Source: UBA7239 sp035430165 | Lineage (GTDB): Bacteria > Pseudomonadota > Gammaproteobacteria > Pseudomonadales > UBA7239 | Direction of reading: 5' to 3' | Length of the DNA stretch: 64,000 nucleotides | Assembly (NCBI GenBank): GCA_035430165.1 | Contig: DAOMGE010000008.1 | Location: 1 to 64,000 of the forward strand | Shown here: positions 9,054-17,493 of the stretch, one piece after another | How positions within the stretch are numbered: position 1 is the first letter of the stretch | Layout of the letters: every line of letters begins with the position of its first letter | The notes under the pieces: model-generated | Told to the model about the DNA's origin: nothing | The model's database searches: none | The model's input: the letters and a program-made list of their open reading frames with translations, nothing else | Position numbers and translations under genes: made by a program

Positions 9054-10250
9054 TCAGGCACGCAAAGGGCGCGGCATGTTGAGACCGAAAATGGAAATGA
9101 TGTCGCGCTGGATTTCGTTGGTGCCACCACCGAATGTCAGGATCGACAGGGTACGGTACAGACGCTCCAGTTCACCTTCGAGCACAATCGCTTCAGAGTG
9201 GGAATGCAGGGTGGATGACTGGCCAAGGATTTCCATCATGTCGCGGCAAGCCTCGATCATGAATTCCGATCCGTACACTTTGGCCGCTGACGCTTCTGCC
9301 ATATCGAGACCGCCTTGTGAAATGGCCCAGGCCTGCTTGTAGCAGATCAGTTTGATTGCCTCAGCACTGGCCTGCACTTTGGCAAGTTTCATTTTTACCC
9401 AATCCTGGTCGATCAGGCGTTGGTCGTTAGCGAGTTTTACACTCTCTGCAAATTCACAGACTTTCTTGAAAATACCGACGATAGGGCCGTGTGTGACCAG
9501 TGCCAGTCGTTCACGGTTGAGCTGGCTCATGATGACGCCCCAGCCACGGTTTTCCTTGCCGATCATCCATTCTTTCGGCACGCGGACGTTTTCGTAATAG
9601 GTGGCGTTAGTGCGCACGGAGCCGAGTGTTTTTACTTGTGTTACCGATACACCGGGATGGTTCATCGGGATCAGGAACATCGAGATCGAACCGTGCTTGC
9701 CCTGTGTCTCGACATCACCGGTGCGGCAGGCGAGCCACACGTAATCAGAAAACTCGGCGAGTGAGGTCCACATTTTCGAGCCATTGATAATGTAGTGGTC
9801 GTCGCCGTCTTTCACCGCGCGGGTTTTCATCGACGCGAGGTCGGTGCCTGAGCCGGGTTCGGAGTAGCCGATACAGATACAGATCTCACCGGCCAGGATT
9901 TGCGGGATGATGCGTGCTTTCAGGTCCGGGCTGCCAAATTGTGCGAGTGCGGGGCCGACAGATTCAGAGGTCAGGAACGGGAACGGGAAGCCCGCTTTCA
10001 TGATTTCCGAGAAAAAGATGTACTGCTCGATCGCGGATTTCTCCTGTCCACCATAGGCTTTTTCCCAGCCCAGGCCGATCCAGCCATCAGCACCCAGCTT
10101 GCGCATGGCGGCTTTCCACAAAGGGCCACCGCCTTCGTGTTTGAAATCGTGACCAAGTTCGGCCTTCAGTTCCGGGGTCATCAGGTTCTTGAAATAGGCG
10201 CGCAATTGCTGGCGCAGCGCTTCCTGTTCCGGTGTGAATGACAGCTGCAT
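9054..10250 (-). CDS. acyl-CoA dehydrogenase
   Basis: 398 residues from the ATG in MQLSFTPEQEALRQQL; a GGAGAG Shine-Dalgarno supports this start over the upstream extension. FAD-binding signatures are present (CIGYSEPGSGTDLASM, WTSLAEFSDYVWL, FGGGTNEIQRDII). At the position of the medium-chain enzyme's catalytic Glu (YEGT) this protein reads FGGGT, so the base is probably the Glu in the LNRERLALV helix, as in isovaleryl-CoA dehydrogenase (inference). First gene of the operon with the second dehydrogenase. It would oxidise an acyl-CoA to the enoyl-CoA and pass electrons to ETF. Confidence 0.88.
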   Translation of the reverse strand: MQLSFTPEQEALRQQLRAYFKNLMTPELKAELGHDFKHEGGGPLWKAAMRKLGADGWIGLGWEKAYGGQEKSAIEQYIFFSEIMKAGFPFPFLTSESVGPALAQFGSPDLKARIIPQILAGEICICIGYSEPGSGTDLASMKTRAVKDGDDHYIINGSKMWTSLAEFSDYVWLACRTGDVETQGKHGSISMFLIPMNHPGVSVTQVKTLGSVRTNATYYENVRVPKEWMIGKENRGWGVIMSQLNRERLALVTHGPIVGIFKKVCEFAESVKLANDQRLIDQDWVKMKLAKVQASAEAIKLICYKQAWAISQGGLDMAEASAAKVYGSEFMIEACRDMMEILGQSSTLHSHSEAIVLEGELERLYRTLSILTFGGGTNEIQRDIISIFGLNMPRPLRA

Positions 10251-10321
10251 ATCGGGCTCTCCGTAGAGTAATCGGGGTAGGGGATTGTCTGGCGCTGTAG
10301 TCTGGATTTTTGTCGCGGTGG

Positions 10322-10351
10322 ATTCTAGCAGCAGAAAGTGACTTACGTCAC
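10322..10351 (-). promoter_or_regulatory. candidate promoter with overlapping palindrome for the acyl-CoA dehydrogenase operon
   Basis: Reading the minus strand, TAGAAT (10327-10322) is a good -10. Seventeen bases upstream is a weak -35 (TGACGT). The -35 lies inside a perfect palindrome, GTGAC-TTAC-GTCAC, at 10338-10351. A palindrome across a -35 is the usual place for a repressor of the TetR/FadR kind. The regulator is not in the window. Confidence 0.4.
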
Positions 10352-10509
10352 AAAGTTGGGATAAATACGGAGTTCTACGTTGTAGCCACAATTTACGCAG
10401 TGAAACACATCACCTACATTGCCGACCCATCCAAGGGACTGGCTTTTGACTGCACGCAGTTTGCAGTGTTCGTAGGGAGAGTATCCCGACATGTTTTTGA
10501 GGTTATCCC

Positions 10510-10611
10510 ATGGCTCTCATCAGCAATCCCGTCATTGTTGGCACTTGTCTGTTTATTGGTGTCATGCTCGTCCTGGTTGTGGCGTTGGTTAGCAGTAACC
10601 GCAACTCATAA
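10510..10611 (+). CDS. 33-aa single-span membrane mini-protein
   Basis: A small open frame beginning MALISNPVIVGT, with one hydrophobic stretch (about residues 7-27) and a short polar tail ending SSNRNS. A GAGG-like ribosome site lies about 8 bp upstream, and a strong terminator starts at the stop codon. This is the layout of a short independent transcript. The frame is too short for normal gene callers. I do not recognise the family; a role as a small regulatory membrane protein is only a guess. Confidence 0.5.
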   Translation: MALISNPVIVGTCLFIGVMLVLVVALVSSNRNS

Positions 10612-10637
10612 AAAATCCCGCCTCGGCGGGATTTTTT
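10610..10637. terminator. bidirectional rho-independent terminator
   Basis: Stem TCCCGCC / GGCGGGA with a 2-base loop, flanked by A6 on the left and T6 on the right, so it works on both strands. It ends the 33-aa mini-gene on the plus strand and the ATP sulfurylase gene on the minus strand. Confidence 0.88.
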
Positions 10638-10654
10638 ATTTCACCGGCAGTTTT

Positions 10655-11851
10655 TTATTTGGCCGCATCAATCGCCTGATAATAATCCATCAGGATTTTT
10701 GCAACTTCCGGTCGTGAAAATTCCGGTGGCGGTGCCATGCCCTGACCCAGCATCTGGCGAACCTTGGTACCAGACAAGGTGATGAAATCATCCGGTGTGT
10801 GATCCGGTGCTTCACGCATCATGACAACGCAGTTCAGCTTTTTCGAATACGCGGTGTTGTCTGCACGGAAAATTTCAATTTGCAAAGCGCCAGCCGGCAC
10901 ATCGGTATCAAAAATAGTTTGTGCATCAAACGGGCCGTAGTAGTCGCCCACACCGGCGTGGTCGCGACCGACGATCAGGTAGTTGGCGCCCATATTCTGG
11001 CGGAAAATGGCGTGCAACACGGCTTCACGAGGGCCAGCGTACAGCATGTCGAAGCCGTAACCGGTGATCATCACGCTGTTGGCCGGGAAGTAAACATCCA
11101 CCATCTTGCGGATGCAGGCGTCGCGCACGTCTGCCGGAATATCGCCTTCCTTGAGTTTGCCCAGCAGCATGTGGATGACGATGCCATCTGCACCGAGGCG
11201 TTCCGCTGCCATGCGGCAGAGTTCTTCGTGCGCACGGTGCATCGGGTTGCGTGTCTGGAATGCCACCACTTTTTTCCATCCGCGCTCTGCAATTTCGTTG
11301 CGGATTTCTGTGGCAGTCCTGAACGTATCAGGGAATTCCGCGGGGAAATAACTGTAGTTCAGGACCTTGATGGCGCCGGATACGAGAAAGCGACCTGCGC
11401 TGAGGAAAACACTGACGCCCGGATGTTTTTCATCCAGCGTGCCAAAAATTTTTCCTGCCATGAAATGCATCTGTTCATCGGTCGCTTCTTCGATAGCGCT
11501 GACATCCATCACGGCGATGACAGGGTTGCCGTCAACGTTCGGATCGCGCAGGGCAATGCGTTTCGCACCTTGGATGGCGGCAACATCCTTGACAACATTG
11601 ATGATGGGTACGGGCCAGAACAAACCGCCGGTAGTGTGCAGTTTTTCTGCCACTGACAAACTGTCTGCCAGATTCATGAAACCGGTGAGCGGGGTGAAAT
11701 AACCCGCGGCCAGCATGACAGCATTGCCCGCTGCGGCGGAGCTGATGAGCAGGGATGGCAGATTGGCAGCTTCCGCTTCCAGTGCGGCACGTTCAGCATT
11801 GTCGCTGACGTAGAGGGGCTGCAAAGCCTCGGCACCATGTGGCTTGATCAT
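10655..11851 (-). CDS. sat: sulfate adenylyltransferase (ATP sulfurylase), Sat type
   Basis: 398 residues. An N-terminal PUA-like domain is followed by the ATP-sulfurylase nucleotidyltransferase domain, with the QTRNPMHRAHE motif (the HxxH-bearing ATP site) and the GRDHAGVGDYYGPFDAQ segment. It interconverts ATP plus sulfate with APS plus pyrophosphate. This single-chain form differs from the CysDN form of enteric bacteria. It serves in assimilation in some bacteria and in sulfur oxidation or sulfate reduction in others; no apr or dsr genes are nearby, so its direction is open. GGAGAG precedes the ATG. Single-gene unit with its own promoter and terminator. Confidence 0.92.
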   Translation of the reverse strand: MIKPHGAEALQPLYVSDNAERAALEAEAANLPSLLISSAAAGNAVMLAAGYFTPLTGFMNLADSLSVAEKLHTTGGLFWPVPIINVVKDVAAIQGAKRIALRDPNVDGNPVIAVMDVSAIEEATDEQMHFMAGKIFGTLDEKHPGVSVFLSAGRFLVSGAIKVLNYSYFPAEFPDTFRTATEIRNEIAERGWKKVVAFQTRNPMHRAHEELCRMAAERLGADGIVIHMLLGKLKEGDIPADVRDACIRKMVDVYFPANSVMITGYGFDMLYAGPREAVLHAIFRQNMGANYLIVGRDHAGVGDYYGPFDAQTIFDTDVPAGALQIEIFRADNTAYSKKLNCVVMMREAPDHTPDDFITLSGTKVRQMLGQGMAPPPEFSRPEVAKILMDYYQAIDAAK

Positions 11852-11898
11852 GGGTAACTCTCCGGTTGATGAATGAAAGGCTGGTAAACAAGGCCGGC

Positions 11899-11904
11899 AT
11901 TATA
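11899..11904 (-). promoter_or_regulatory. candidate -10 box of sat
   Basis: A perfect TATAAT on the minus strand, about 48 bp before the sat ATG. The -35 is not clear: TTGTGG lies 20 bp upstream, which is long, and nothing better sits at 17 bp. Confidence 0.4.
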
Positions 11905-11976
11905 GCGATGTGAAACAGGATTACCCACAAGTGCTGCTACAATTACGGCATCTACTTCCACCCTGTTTGCCCGGTC

Positions 11977-13131
11977 ATGAACTTTCGACAATTCAGCAAG
12001 GATCTCGTTCTGCCAGCCCTGTTCGGGTTGGTGCTGGCGTCGCTTTACCTGCAACACCAGCAGTTGCTCGATCTTGAAGCCCGACTTGCCGCTCGTGAAG
12101 TGCCGGAGAAAAGTTTACCGGCGGTGGCAACGGAGACTGTTGTCACATCTTACGCAGAAGCGGTTGAGCGCGCCTTGCCTGCTGTTGTCAGTATCTCGAC
12201 CCGTAAAATCGTGCGCGAGACCATCAAGTTCAGTAATCCTTTCCTGCAACAACTGATCGAGAAAAATTTCTCGAAACAGGCGTTGCCACACCGCGATCGC
12301 GTTGAGGGTTCGCTGGGTTCCGGTGTGATTGTTACATCGAGCGGGTACGTATTGACGAATTTTCATGTGATCGCCGATGCACAGGAAATCCAGGTCACGT
12401 TGTACGATGGCCATGATGCGATTGCCAAGATTATCGGTGTCGATCGCGAAACCGATCTGGCGGTACTGAAAATCGACATGCCGGATTTGCACAGCATTGC
12501 ATTTGCCGATCCGCAGCACGCGCGTATCGGTGATGTGGCGCTCGCTATCGGTAATCCTTTCGGGGTTGGCCAGACCGTAACGCAGGGTATTATTTCAGCA
12601 GCGGCGCGTTATGGCCTTGAATTGAGTATTGAAGAGAATTACCTGCAAACGGATGCAGCCATCAACCAGGGTAATTCAGGCGGTGCGCTGATTGATGCAC
12701 ATGGCGACCTGCTGGGAATCAACACGGCAATCGAGACACCAACGGGGGGTTCAGTCGGCATCGGTTACGCAATTCCGGCAGATACTGCGCAAAAAGTATT
12801 GAATGATATTATCGAGCATGGCCATGTGGTTCGCGGCTGGCTCGGCATTGAATCGCTCGCTGTGCCTGAATACGCGGCACACGAATTAGGCTTGTCAAAG
12901 GGGCAGGGTATTGTTGTGCGCGCGGTGTATCCGGGCGGCCCGGCGGATGAGGCGGGACTGCAGGCAGGTGATGTGATCACACATTTCGACGATGTGCCTG
13001 CGATGGCAACACGCGCAGGCATGAAACGTATTGCACATGCAGCGCCGGGTGAAAAAATCCAGGTGCAATACATTCGTGGCAGGTTACAGAGTCGCGCGAC
13101 GGTGGTGATAGCGCCGCGGCCAACGCGGTGA
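11977..13131 (+). CDS. degS: DegS/AlgW-like periplasmic serine protease with one PDZ domain
   Basis: 384 residues. One N-terminal membrane anchor (about residues 10-26) is followed by a trypsin-like protease domain with His130 (NFHVI), Asp160 (DRETDLAVLK) and Ser234 (QGNSGGAL). The spacing is close to that of E. coli DegS. A single PDZ domain (about residues 285-375) follows. One PDZ plus an anchor instead of a cleaved signal favours DegS/AlgW over DegP. The family senses misfolded outer-membrane proteins and starts cleavage of the anti-sigma factor RseA/MucA. Those partners are not in the window. Divergent from sat. Confidence 0.85.
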   Translation: MNFRQFSKDLVLPALFGLVLASLYLQHQQLLDLEARLAAREVPEKSLPAVATETVVTSYAEAVERALPAVVSISTRKIVRETIKFSNPFLQQLIEKNFSKQALPHRDRVEGSLGSGVIVTSSGYVLTNFHVIADAQEIQVTLYDGHDAIAKIIGVDRETDLAVLKIDMPDLHSIAFADPQHARIGDVALAIGNPFGVGQTVTQGIISAAARYGLELSIEENYLQTDAAINQGNSGGALIDAHGDLLGINTAIETPTGGSVGIGYAIPADTAQKVLNDIIEHGHVVRGWLGIESLAVPEYAAHELGLSKGQGIVVRAVYPGGPADEAGLQAGDVITHFDDVPAMATRAGMKRIAHAAPGEKIQVQYIRGRLQSRATVVIAPRPTR

Positions 13132-13171
13132 TGACTTCCTTGTCATCCCGGATGAGTGGATAAATACTTTT

Positions 13172-14833
13172 TTATTCTTTCAGTCGTTTGTATTTCATGC
13201 GGGTCGGTTGCTGGTCACCCATACGCGCCTTGTGATCCGCTTCATATTCCGTGTAAGTGCCTTCAAAGAAAACAGCACTGCTGTCACCTTCAAACGCCAG
13301 AATGTGTGTACAGACGCGATCCAGAAACCAGCGATCGTGCGAGATCACCATCGCGCAGCCCGGGAAATTCAGCAAGGCATCTTCCAGTGCACGCAGCGTT
13401 TCTACATCGAGGTCATTGGACGGTTCGTCGAGCAACAAAAAATTGCCGCCTTCTTTCAGCGTTGCCGCCAGTTGCAGGCGGCCGCGCTCGCCACCGGATA
13501 ATTCACCCACGCGTTTCTGTTGATCAGAACCCTTGAAATTGAAACGACCCAGATAAGAGCGCGATGGCACTTCATAGTTGCCGATCTTGATGATGTCCAG
13601 GCCATCCGAAATGGCTTCCCACACGGTCTTGTTGTTGTCGAGTTTTTCGCGCGACTGTTCAACAAAAGCGACCTTGACGGTTTCACCGAGTGTGATGCTG
13701 CCGCTGTCGGGTTTGTCCTGTCCGGTGATCATGCGGAACAAAGTGGATTTGCCCGCGCCGTTCGGGCCGATGATGCCGACAATCGCACCTTTCGGTACCG
13801 AGAATGACAAATCATCCAGCAGCAGGCGATCGCCAAACGATTTACTGACGTGTTCCAGTTCCAGCACCTTGTCACCGAGACGTGGGCCGGGTGGGATATA
13901 GATTTCATTGGTTTCGTTGCGTGTCTGGTATTCCTGCGTGTTCATTTCCTCGAAGCGCGCCAGACGCGCCTTGTTCTTCGCATGACGGCCTTTCGGGTTC
14001 TGGCGCACCCATTCCAGTTCGCGCTCGATGGTTTTTTGGCGCGCGCTTTCGCTGCGTTCTTCCTGCTTCAGTCGCGCTTCTTTCTGTTCCAGCCACGAGG
14101 TGTAATTACCTTCGTACGGGATGCCGTGGCCGCGATCAAGCTCGAGAATCCAGCCGGCGGCATTGTCGAGAAAGTAGCGATCATGCGTGATGGCCACGAC
14201 AGTACCGGGGAATTCGACCAGGAAGTGTTCCAGCCACGCGACAGATTCGGCATCCAGGTGGTTGGTCGGCTCGTCGAGCAACAGCATGTCCGGGCGTGAC
14301 ATCAGCAAACGGCACAGCGCCACACGCCGACGTTCGCCACCGGACAGTTTGGTGACATCCGCATCCCATGGCGGCAAACGCAGTGCATCGGCCGCTACTT
14401 CCATCTTGTGTTCGATACTGTGCGCATCCCAGGCCTGGATAATGTCTTCCAGCTCGGCCTGCTTTTTAGCCAGGGCATCGAAGTCAGCATTTTCCTCGGC
14501 GTAGGCCGCATAAACGGCATCGAGCCCGCGCAGCGCGTCCAGCGGTTCACGCAAACCGTCTTCGACGTTGCCGCGCACATCCTTGGTAGGATCCAGTTGC
14601 GGCTCCTGTGGCAGGTAACCGATTTTCAGGTTCGGCATCGGCCGCGCTTCGCCGATGAAATCGGTATCCACGCCGGCCATGATTTTCAGCAGCGTGGACT
14701 TGCCCGAACCGTTCAGGCCCAGCACACCGATTTTTGCGCCGGGAAAGAAAGAGAGGGAAATGTCTTTCAGGATTTCGCGTTTCGGCGGCACAACCTTGCC
14801 GAGGCGGTTCATGGTGAAAACGTACTGTGCCAT
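13172..14833 (-). CDS. ettA: energy-dependent translational throttle protein EttA (ABC-F)
   Basis: 553 residues with two ATP-binding cassettes. Walker A sites are GLNGSGKST and GPNGAGKST. Signature motifs are LSGGERRR and LSGGERGR, and the Walker B regions are LLLDEPTNHLD and LLLDEPSNDLD. The long linker between cassettes holds the arm and P-site tRNA interaction motif typical of ABC-F proteins. Length and the DEPSNDLD variant match EttA rather than Uup or YheS. It binds the ribosomal E site and couples translation to the ATP/ADP ratio. Convergent with degS. The ATG start gives the family N-terminus MAQYVFTM. Confidence 0.94.
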   Translation of the reverse strand: MAQYVFTMNRLGKVVPPKREILKDISLSFFPGAKIGVLGLNGSGKSTLLKIMAGVDTDFIGEARPMPNLKIGYLPQEPQLDPTKDVRGNVEDGLREPLDALRGLDAVYAAYAEENADFDALAKKQAELEDIIQAWDAHSIEHKMEVAADALRLPPWDADVTKLSGGERRRVALCRLLMSRPDMLLLDEPTNHLDAESVAWLEHFLVEFPGTVVAITHDRYFLDNAAGWILELDRGHGIPYEGNYTSWLEQKEARLKQEERSESARQKTIERELEWVRQNPKGRHAKNKARLARFEEMNTQEYQTRNETNEIYIPPGPRLGDKVLELEHVSKSFGDRLLLDDLSFSVPKGAIVGIIGPNGAGKSTLFRMITGQDKPDSGSITLGETVKVAFVEQSREKLDNNKTVWEAISDGLDIIKIGNYEVPSRSYLGRFNFKGSDQQKRVGELSGGERGRLQLAATLKEGGNFLLLDEPSNDLDVETLRALEDALLNFPGCAMVISHDRWFLDRVCTHILAFEGDSSAVFFEGTYTEYEADHKARMGDQQPTRMKYKRLKE

Positions 14834-14989
14834 AGGGTTTTCTCACGGGTGGAAAGTGGGGCGCAAGGTAGCGCAAGCGAAGGTGTCGTGCAAATACCTG
14901 TTCGTTACTCTTATGTAATTGCGCATTGTGGTCAGGCAAATGATGATAAATACTGCTAGCCAGATTTACACCCGTGTTGAGGAAAGTGC

Positions 14990-15670
14990 ATGTCTAGAGC
15001 AGAACTCGCCCCGGCTTTTGCCGAGATTATCAAGAGCCGTTATTCCGTGCGGGCGTTTCGTCCGGAGCGCGTCCCGCAAGCGGTGCTGGATGAGGTATTC
15101 ACATTGGCCAATCACACGCCGTCCAATTGCAACACACAGCCGTGGCTGGTGCATGTGGCCAGTGGCGAGCTGCTGGAAACGCTGCGGAAAGCCATTCCCG
15201 AGGCGATGATGAACGGTGTATTCACGATGGATTTTCCTTACGAGGGCAAATACCACGGCGTGTACAAGGAGCGCCAGGGTGGCGCTGCTGATGCGATGTT
15301 CAGGTCGATGGGTATTGCGCGGGAAGACAAGGTAAAGCGCAACGAGGCGTTCATGCGCAATTTTGTTTTTTTTGATGCGCCGCACGTGGCTTTCCTGTTT
15401 ATCCCGCAGGAATACAGTTTGCGCGAAGCGGTGGATATCGGCATGTATTCGCAATCGCTGATGCTGTCGCTCACGGCGCATGGCATTGGCAGCTGCCCGC
15501 AGACCTCGCTGGGATTCCATGCCGATCTGGTGCGCAAGACACTGGGCGTGGATGACAGCTTCAGGCTGCTGTTCGGGATTTCATTTGGTTATGCGGATGA
15601 AACGGCACCGGTTAATACTTGCCGGACGTCCCGCGCAGCACTGCCGGACAATACCTTCTTTCACGGATAA
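14990..15670 (+). CDS. nitroreductase family FMN-dependent oxidoreductase
   Basis: 226 residues. The N-terminal RYSVRAF and the NCNTQPW segment are the FMN-phosphate and isoalloxazine contact motifs of the nitroreductase fold. The SCPQTSLGFH segment in the C-terminal half is typical of the family. It would be a homodimer reducing nitro or quinone compounds with NAD(P)H; the substrate cannot be read from the sequence. Divergent from ettA. Confidence 0.85.
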   Translation: MSRAELAPAFAEIIKSRYSVRAFRPERVPQAVLDEVFTLANHTPSNCNTQPWLVHVASGELLETLRKAIPEAMMNGVFTMDFPYEGKYHGVYKERQGGAADAMFRSMGIAREDKVKRNEAFMRNFVFFDAPHVAFLFIPQEYSLREAVDIGMYSQSLMLSLTAHGIGSCPQTSLGFHADLVRKTLGVDDSFRLLFGISFGYADETAPVNTCRTSRAALPDNTFFHG

Positions 15671-15690
15671 TTTTCCAGGATTAACCAAAA

Positions 15691-16368
15691 TCAGGGCAAC
15701 GGATTGCCTGCCAGCTTGCGCCATTTGTTGACGATCTCGCAGAACAGGTCTGCAGTTTTTTCGGCATCATAATCGGCATGGTGGGCGGACTTGTTATCGA
15801 AACCCAGGCCGGCAGCCACACAGGTTTTGGCGAGTACGGTTTGCCCGTAGGCCAATCCGCCCATGGTCACTGTGTCAAAACAGGAAAACTGGTGAAACGG
15901 ATTTTTTTTCACCAGTTCGCAGCGCAAGGTGCCAGCCGTCAAAAAACCGAGATCAAAATGCGCGTTGTGTGCCACCATGATGGCTCGCGTACATTCATTC
16001 GCCTTGACCGCTTTTCTTACCTGCTCGAATACATTACCCAGCGCTTCCTGTTCGGAAATGGCATTGCGGTTCGGGTCATCCGGGTTTATGCCGGTAAAAT
16101 CCAGTGCGGCCTGTTCGATGTTGGCGCCGGGGAAGGGCTGCACACTGTAAAAAAGCGTCTTGTCGCGTTGTAGCCAGCCGTTGTCGTCGTAGCGCAGGAA
16201 CACGGCGGCGATTTCCAGGATGGCGTCCGTATGTGCATTGAAGCCGCTGGTTTCCAGGTCAATCACCACCGGCAGGAAGCCGCGAAAACGGGTGCCAATC
16301 GTTGGCAGCATTTCCGTTTCGGCAAACGCCTCGGCGAAGGAAGAAAATTCTTTTTTGTTGTTGCCCAT
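15691..16368 (-). CDS. rnt: ribonuclease T
   Basis: 225 residues, normal length. DEDDh exonuclease motifs are all visible: VIDLETSGF (Asp and Glu), HNAHFDLGFL (Asp) and HHADYDAEKTADLF (His and Asp). RNase T trims the 3' ends of tRNA, 5S and 23S rRNA and recycles the tRNA CCA end. It lies 9 bp after pyrC on the same strand, the same pair as in Pseudomonas, and is probably co-transcribed with it. Confidence 0.94.
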   Translation of the reverse strand: MGNNKKEFSSFAEAFAETEMLPTIGTRFRGFLPVVIDLETSGFNAHTDAILEIAAVFLRYDDNGWLQRDKTLFYSVQPFPGANIEQAALDFTGINPDDPNRNAISEQEALGNVFEQVRKAVKANECTRAIMVAHNAHFDLGFLTAGTLRCELVKKNPFHQFSCFDTVTMGGLAYGQTVLAKTCVAAGLGFDNKSAHHADYDAEKTADLFCEIVNKWRKLAGNPLP

Positions 16369-16377
16369 ATTGCCTTC

Positions 16378-17409
16378 TTATGCCGCTGACCATTGCAGGG
16401 TTGCACCTGCCAGCAGTGGTATCAATGTTTCATCGCCAAAATCGAGTGATGTCGGCATCGTCTGTGGAATTTTTTTCAGGGTGATGGTGTCGGTATTGCG
16501 TGGTAACCCGTAAAAATCGGCACCGTAAAAACTGGCGAATCCTTCGAGTTTGTCGAGATGGCCGGTGTGTTCAAACGCTTCCGCGTACAGCTCGATGGCG
16601 TGCAAGGCCGTGTAGCAACCGGCACAGCCGCAAGCCATTTCTTTCTTGTGTTGTGCATGCGGTGCTGAATCCGTGCCCAGGAAAAATTTCGGGCTGCCGC
16701 TGGTGGCGGCGTGCAACAGCGCTTGCTGGTGTGTGTTGCGCTTCAGGATCGGCAAGCAATAAAAATGGGGGCGGATGCCGCCAGCCAGCATGTCGTTCCG
16801 GTTAAACAGCAGGTGATGTGCCGTGATGGTGGCGGCAATATTGGCTGGCGCATTGGCCACGAATTCAGCGGCTTCATCGGTCGTGATATGTTCCAGCACA
16901 ATTTTCAGCGCCGGGAAATCGCGTGTCAGTGGCAGCAAGGTGCGTTCGATAAATATCGCTTCACGATCAAAAATATCGATGTGGTTATCTGTCACTTCAC
17001 CGTGCAATAACAGCGGCAATCCTGCTGTTTCCATGGCGGCCAGCACCGGGTATATCTTTCTGATGTCAGTCACACCGGACGCCGAGTTGGTGGTGGCACC
17101 TGCCGGATAGAGTTTGCAGGCGTGCACAAAACCGCTGGCTTTTGCTGTTGCCATCTCGGCCGGGTCGGTATTGTCGGTCAGGTACAGCACCAGCAGGGGT
17201 TCAAAATCAGAACCTGCCGGGCGTGCGGCAAGGATGCGCTCGCGATAAGCGGCTGCTTCCCGTGTGTCGGTTACGGGCGGCACCAGATTCGGCATGGCGA
17301 TGGCGCGATGGAACTGCCGCGCCGCATCCGCCACGGTGCGGGGCAGGTAGGCACCGTCACGCAAGTGGATATGCCAGTCGTCGGGGCGGGTAATGGTCAG
17401 TGTCTGCAT
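16378..17409 (-). CDS. pyrC: dihydroorotase
   Basis: 343 residues, class II (short) dihydroorotase. HIHLRDG near the N-terminus gives the two metal-binding histidines. CKLYPAGATTNS holds the Lys that is carboxylated in the binuclear zinc site. EHITTDEA and GTDSAPHAQHKKE supply further His and Asp ligands. It closes carbamoyl-aspartate to dihydroorotate in pyrimidine synthesis. The next enzyme of the pathway, pyrD, is also in this window but 40 kb away. Confidence 0.94.
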   Translation of the reverse strand: MQTLTITRPDDWHIHLRDGAYLPRTVADAARQFHRAIAMPNLVPPVTDTREAAAYRERILAARPAGSDFEPLLVLYLTDNTDPAEMATAKASGFVHACKLYPAGATTNSASGVTDIRKIYPVLAAMETAGLPLLLHGEVTDNHIDIFDREAIFIERTLLPLTRDFPALKIVLEHITTDEAAEFVANAPANIAATITAHHLLFNRNDMLAGGIRPHFYCLPILKRNTHQQALLHAATSGSPKFFLGTDSAPHAQHKKEMACGCAGCYTALHAIELYAEAFEHTGHLDKLEGFASFYGADFYGLPRNTDTITLKKIPQTMPTSLDFGDETLIPLLAGATLQWSAA

Positions 17410-17493
17410 GGTGTGGGCCAGAAGCGAAACGATGGCGGCATGCTAGCCCAAAACCAGGGGCAGAGACAGTTGTGGATCATGCCGGAGACCGGA

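Noticed and set aside
10310..10717. 135-aa plus-strand frame between the dehydrogenase operon and sat
   Set aside because: It runs through the mini-gene in another frame and through the terminator into sat, with no ribosome site or domain.
10799..11656. 285-aa plus-strand frame opposite sat
   Set aside because: Long only because of the codon bias of sat on the other strand; rich in His and Cys, with no domain.
12115..12519. 134-aa frame opposite the DegS-like gene, and many like it
   Set aside because: Shadow frame of a well-supported gene; composition follows the codon pattern of the other strand.
13130..13147. GATGAC / GTCATC hairpin after the degS stop as a terminator
   Set aside because: Only a 6-bp stem and no adjacent T run; too weak to call.
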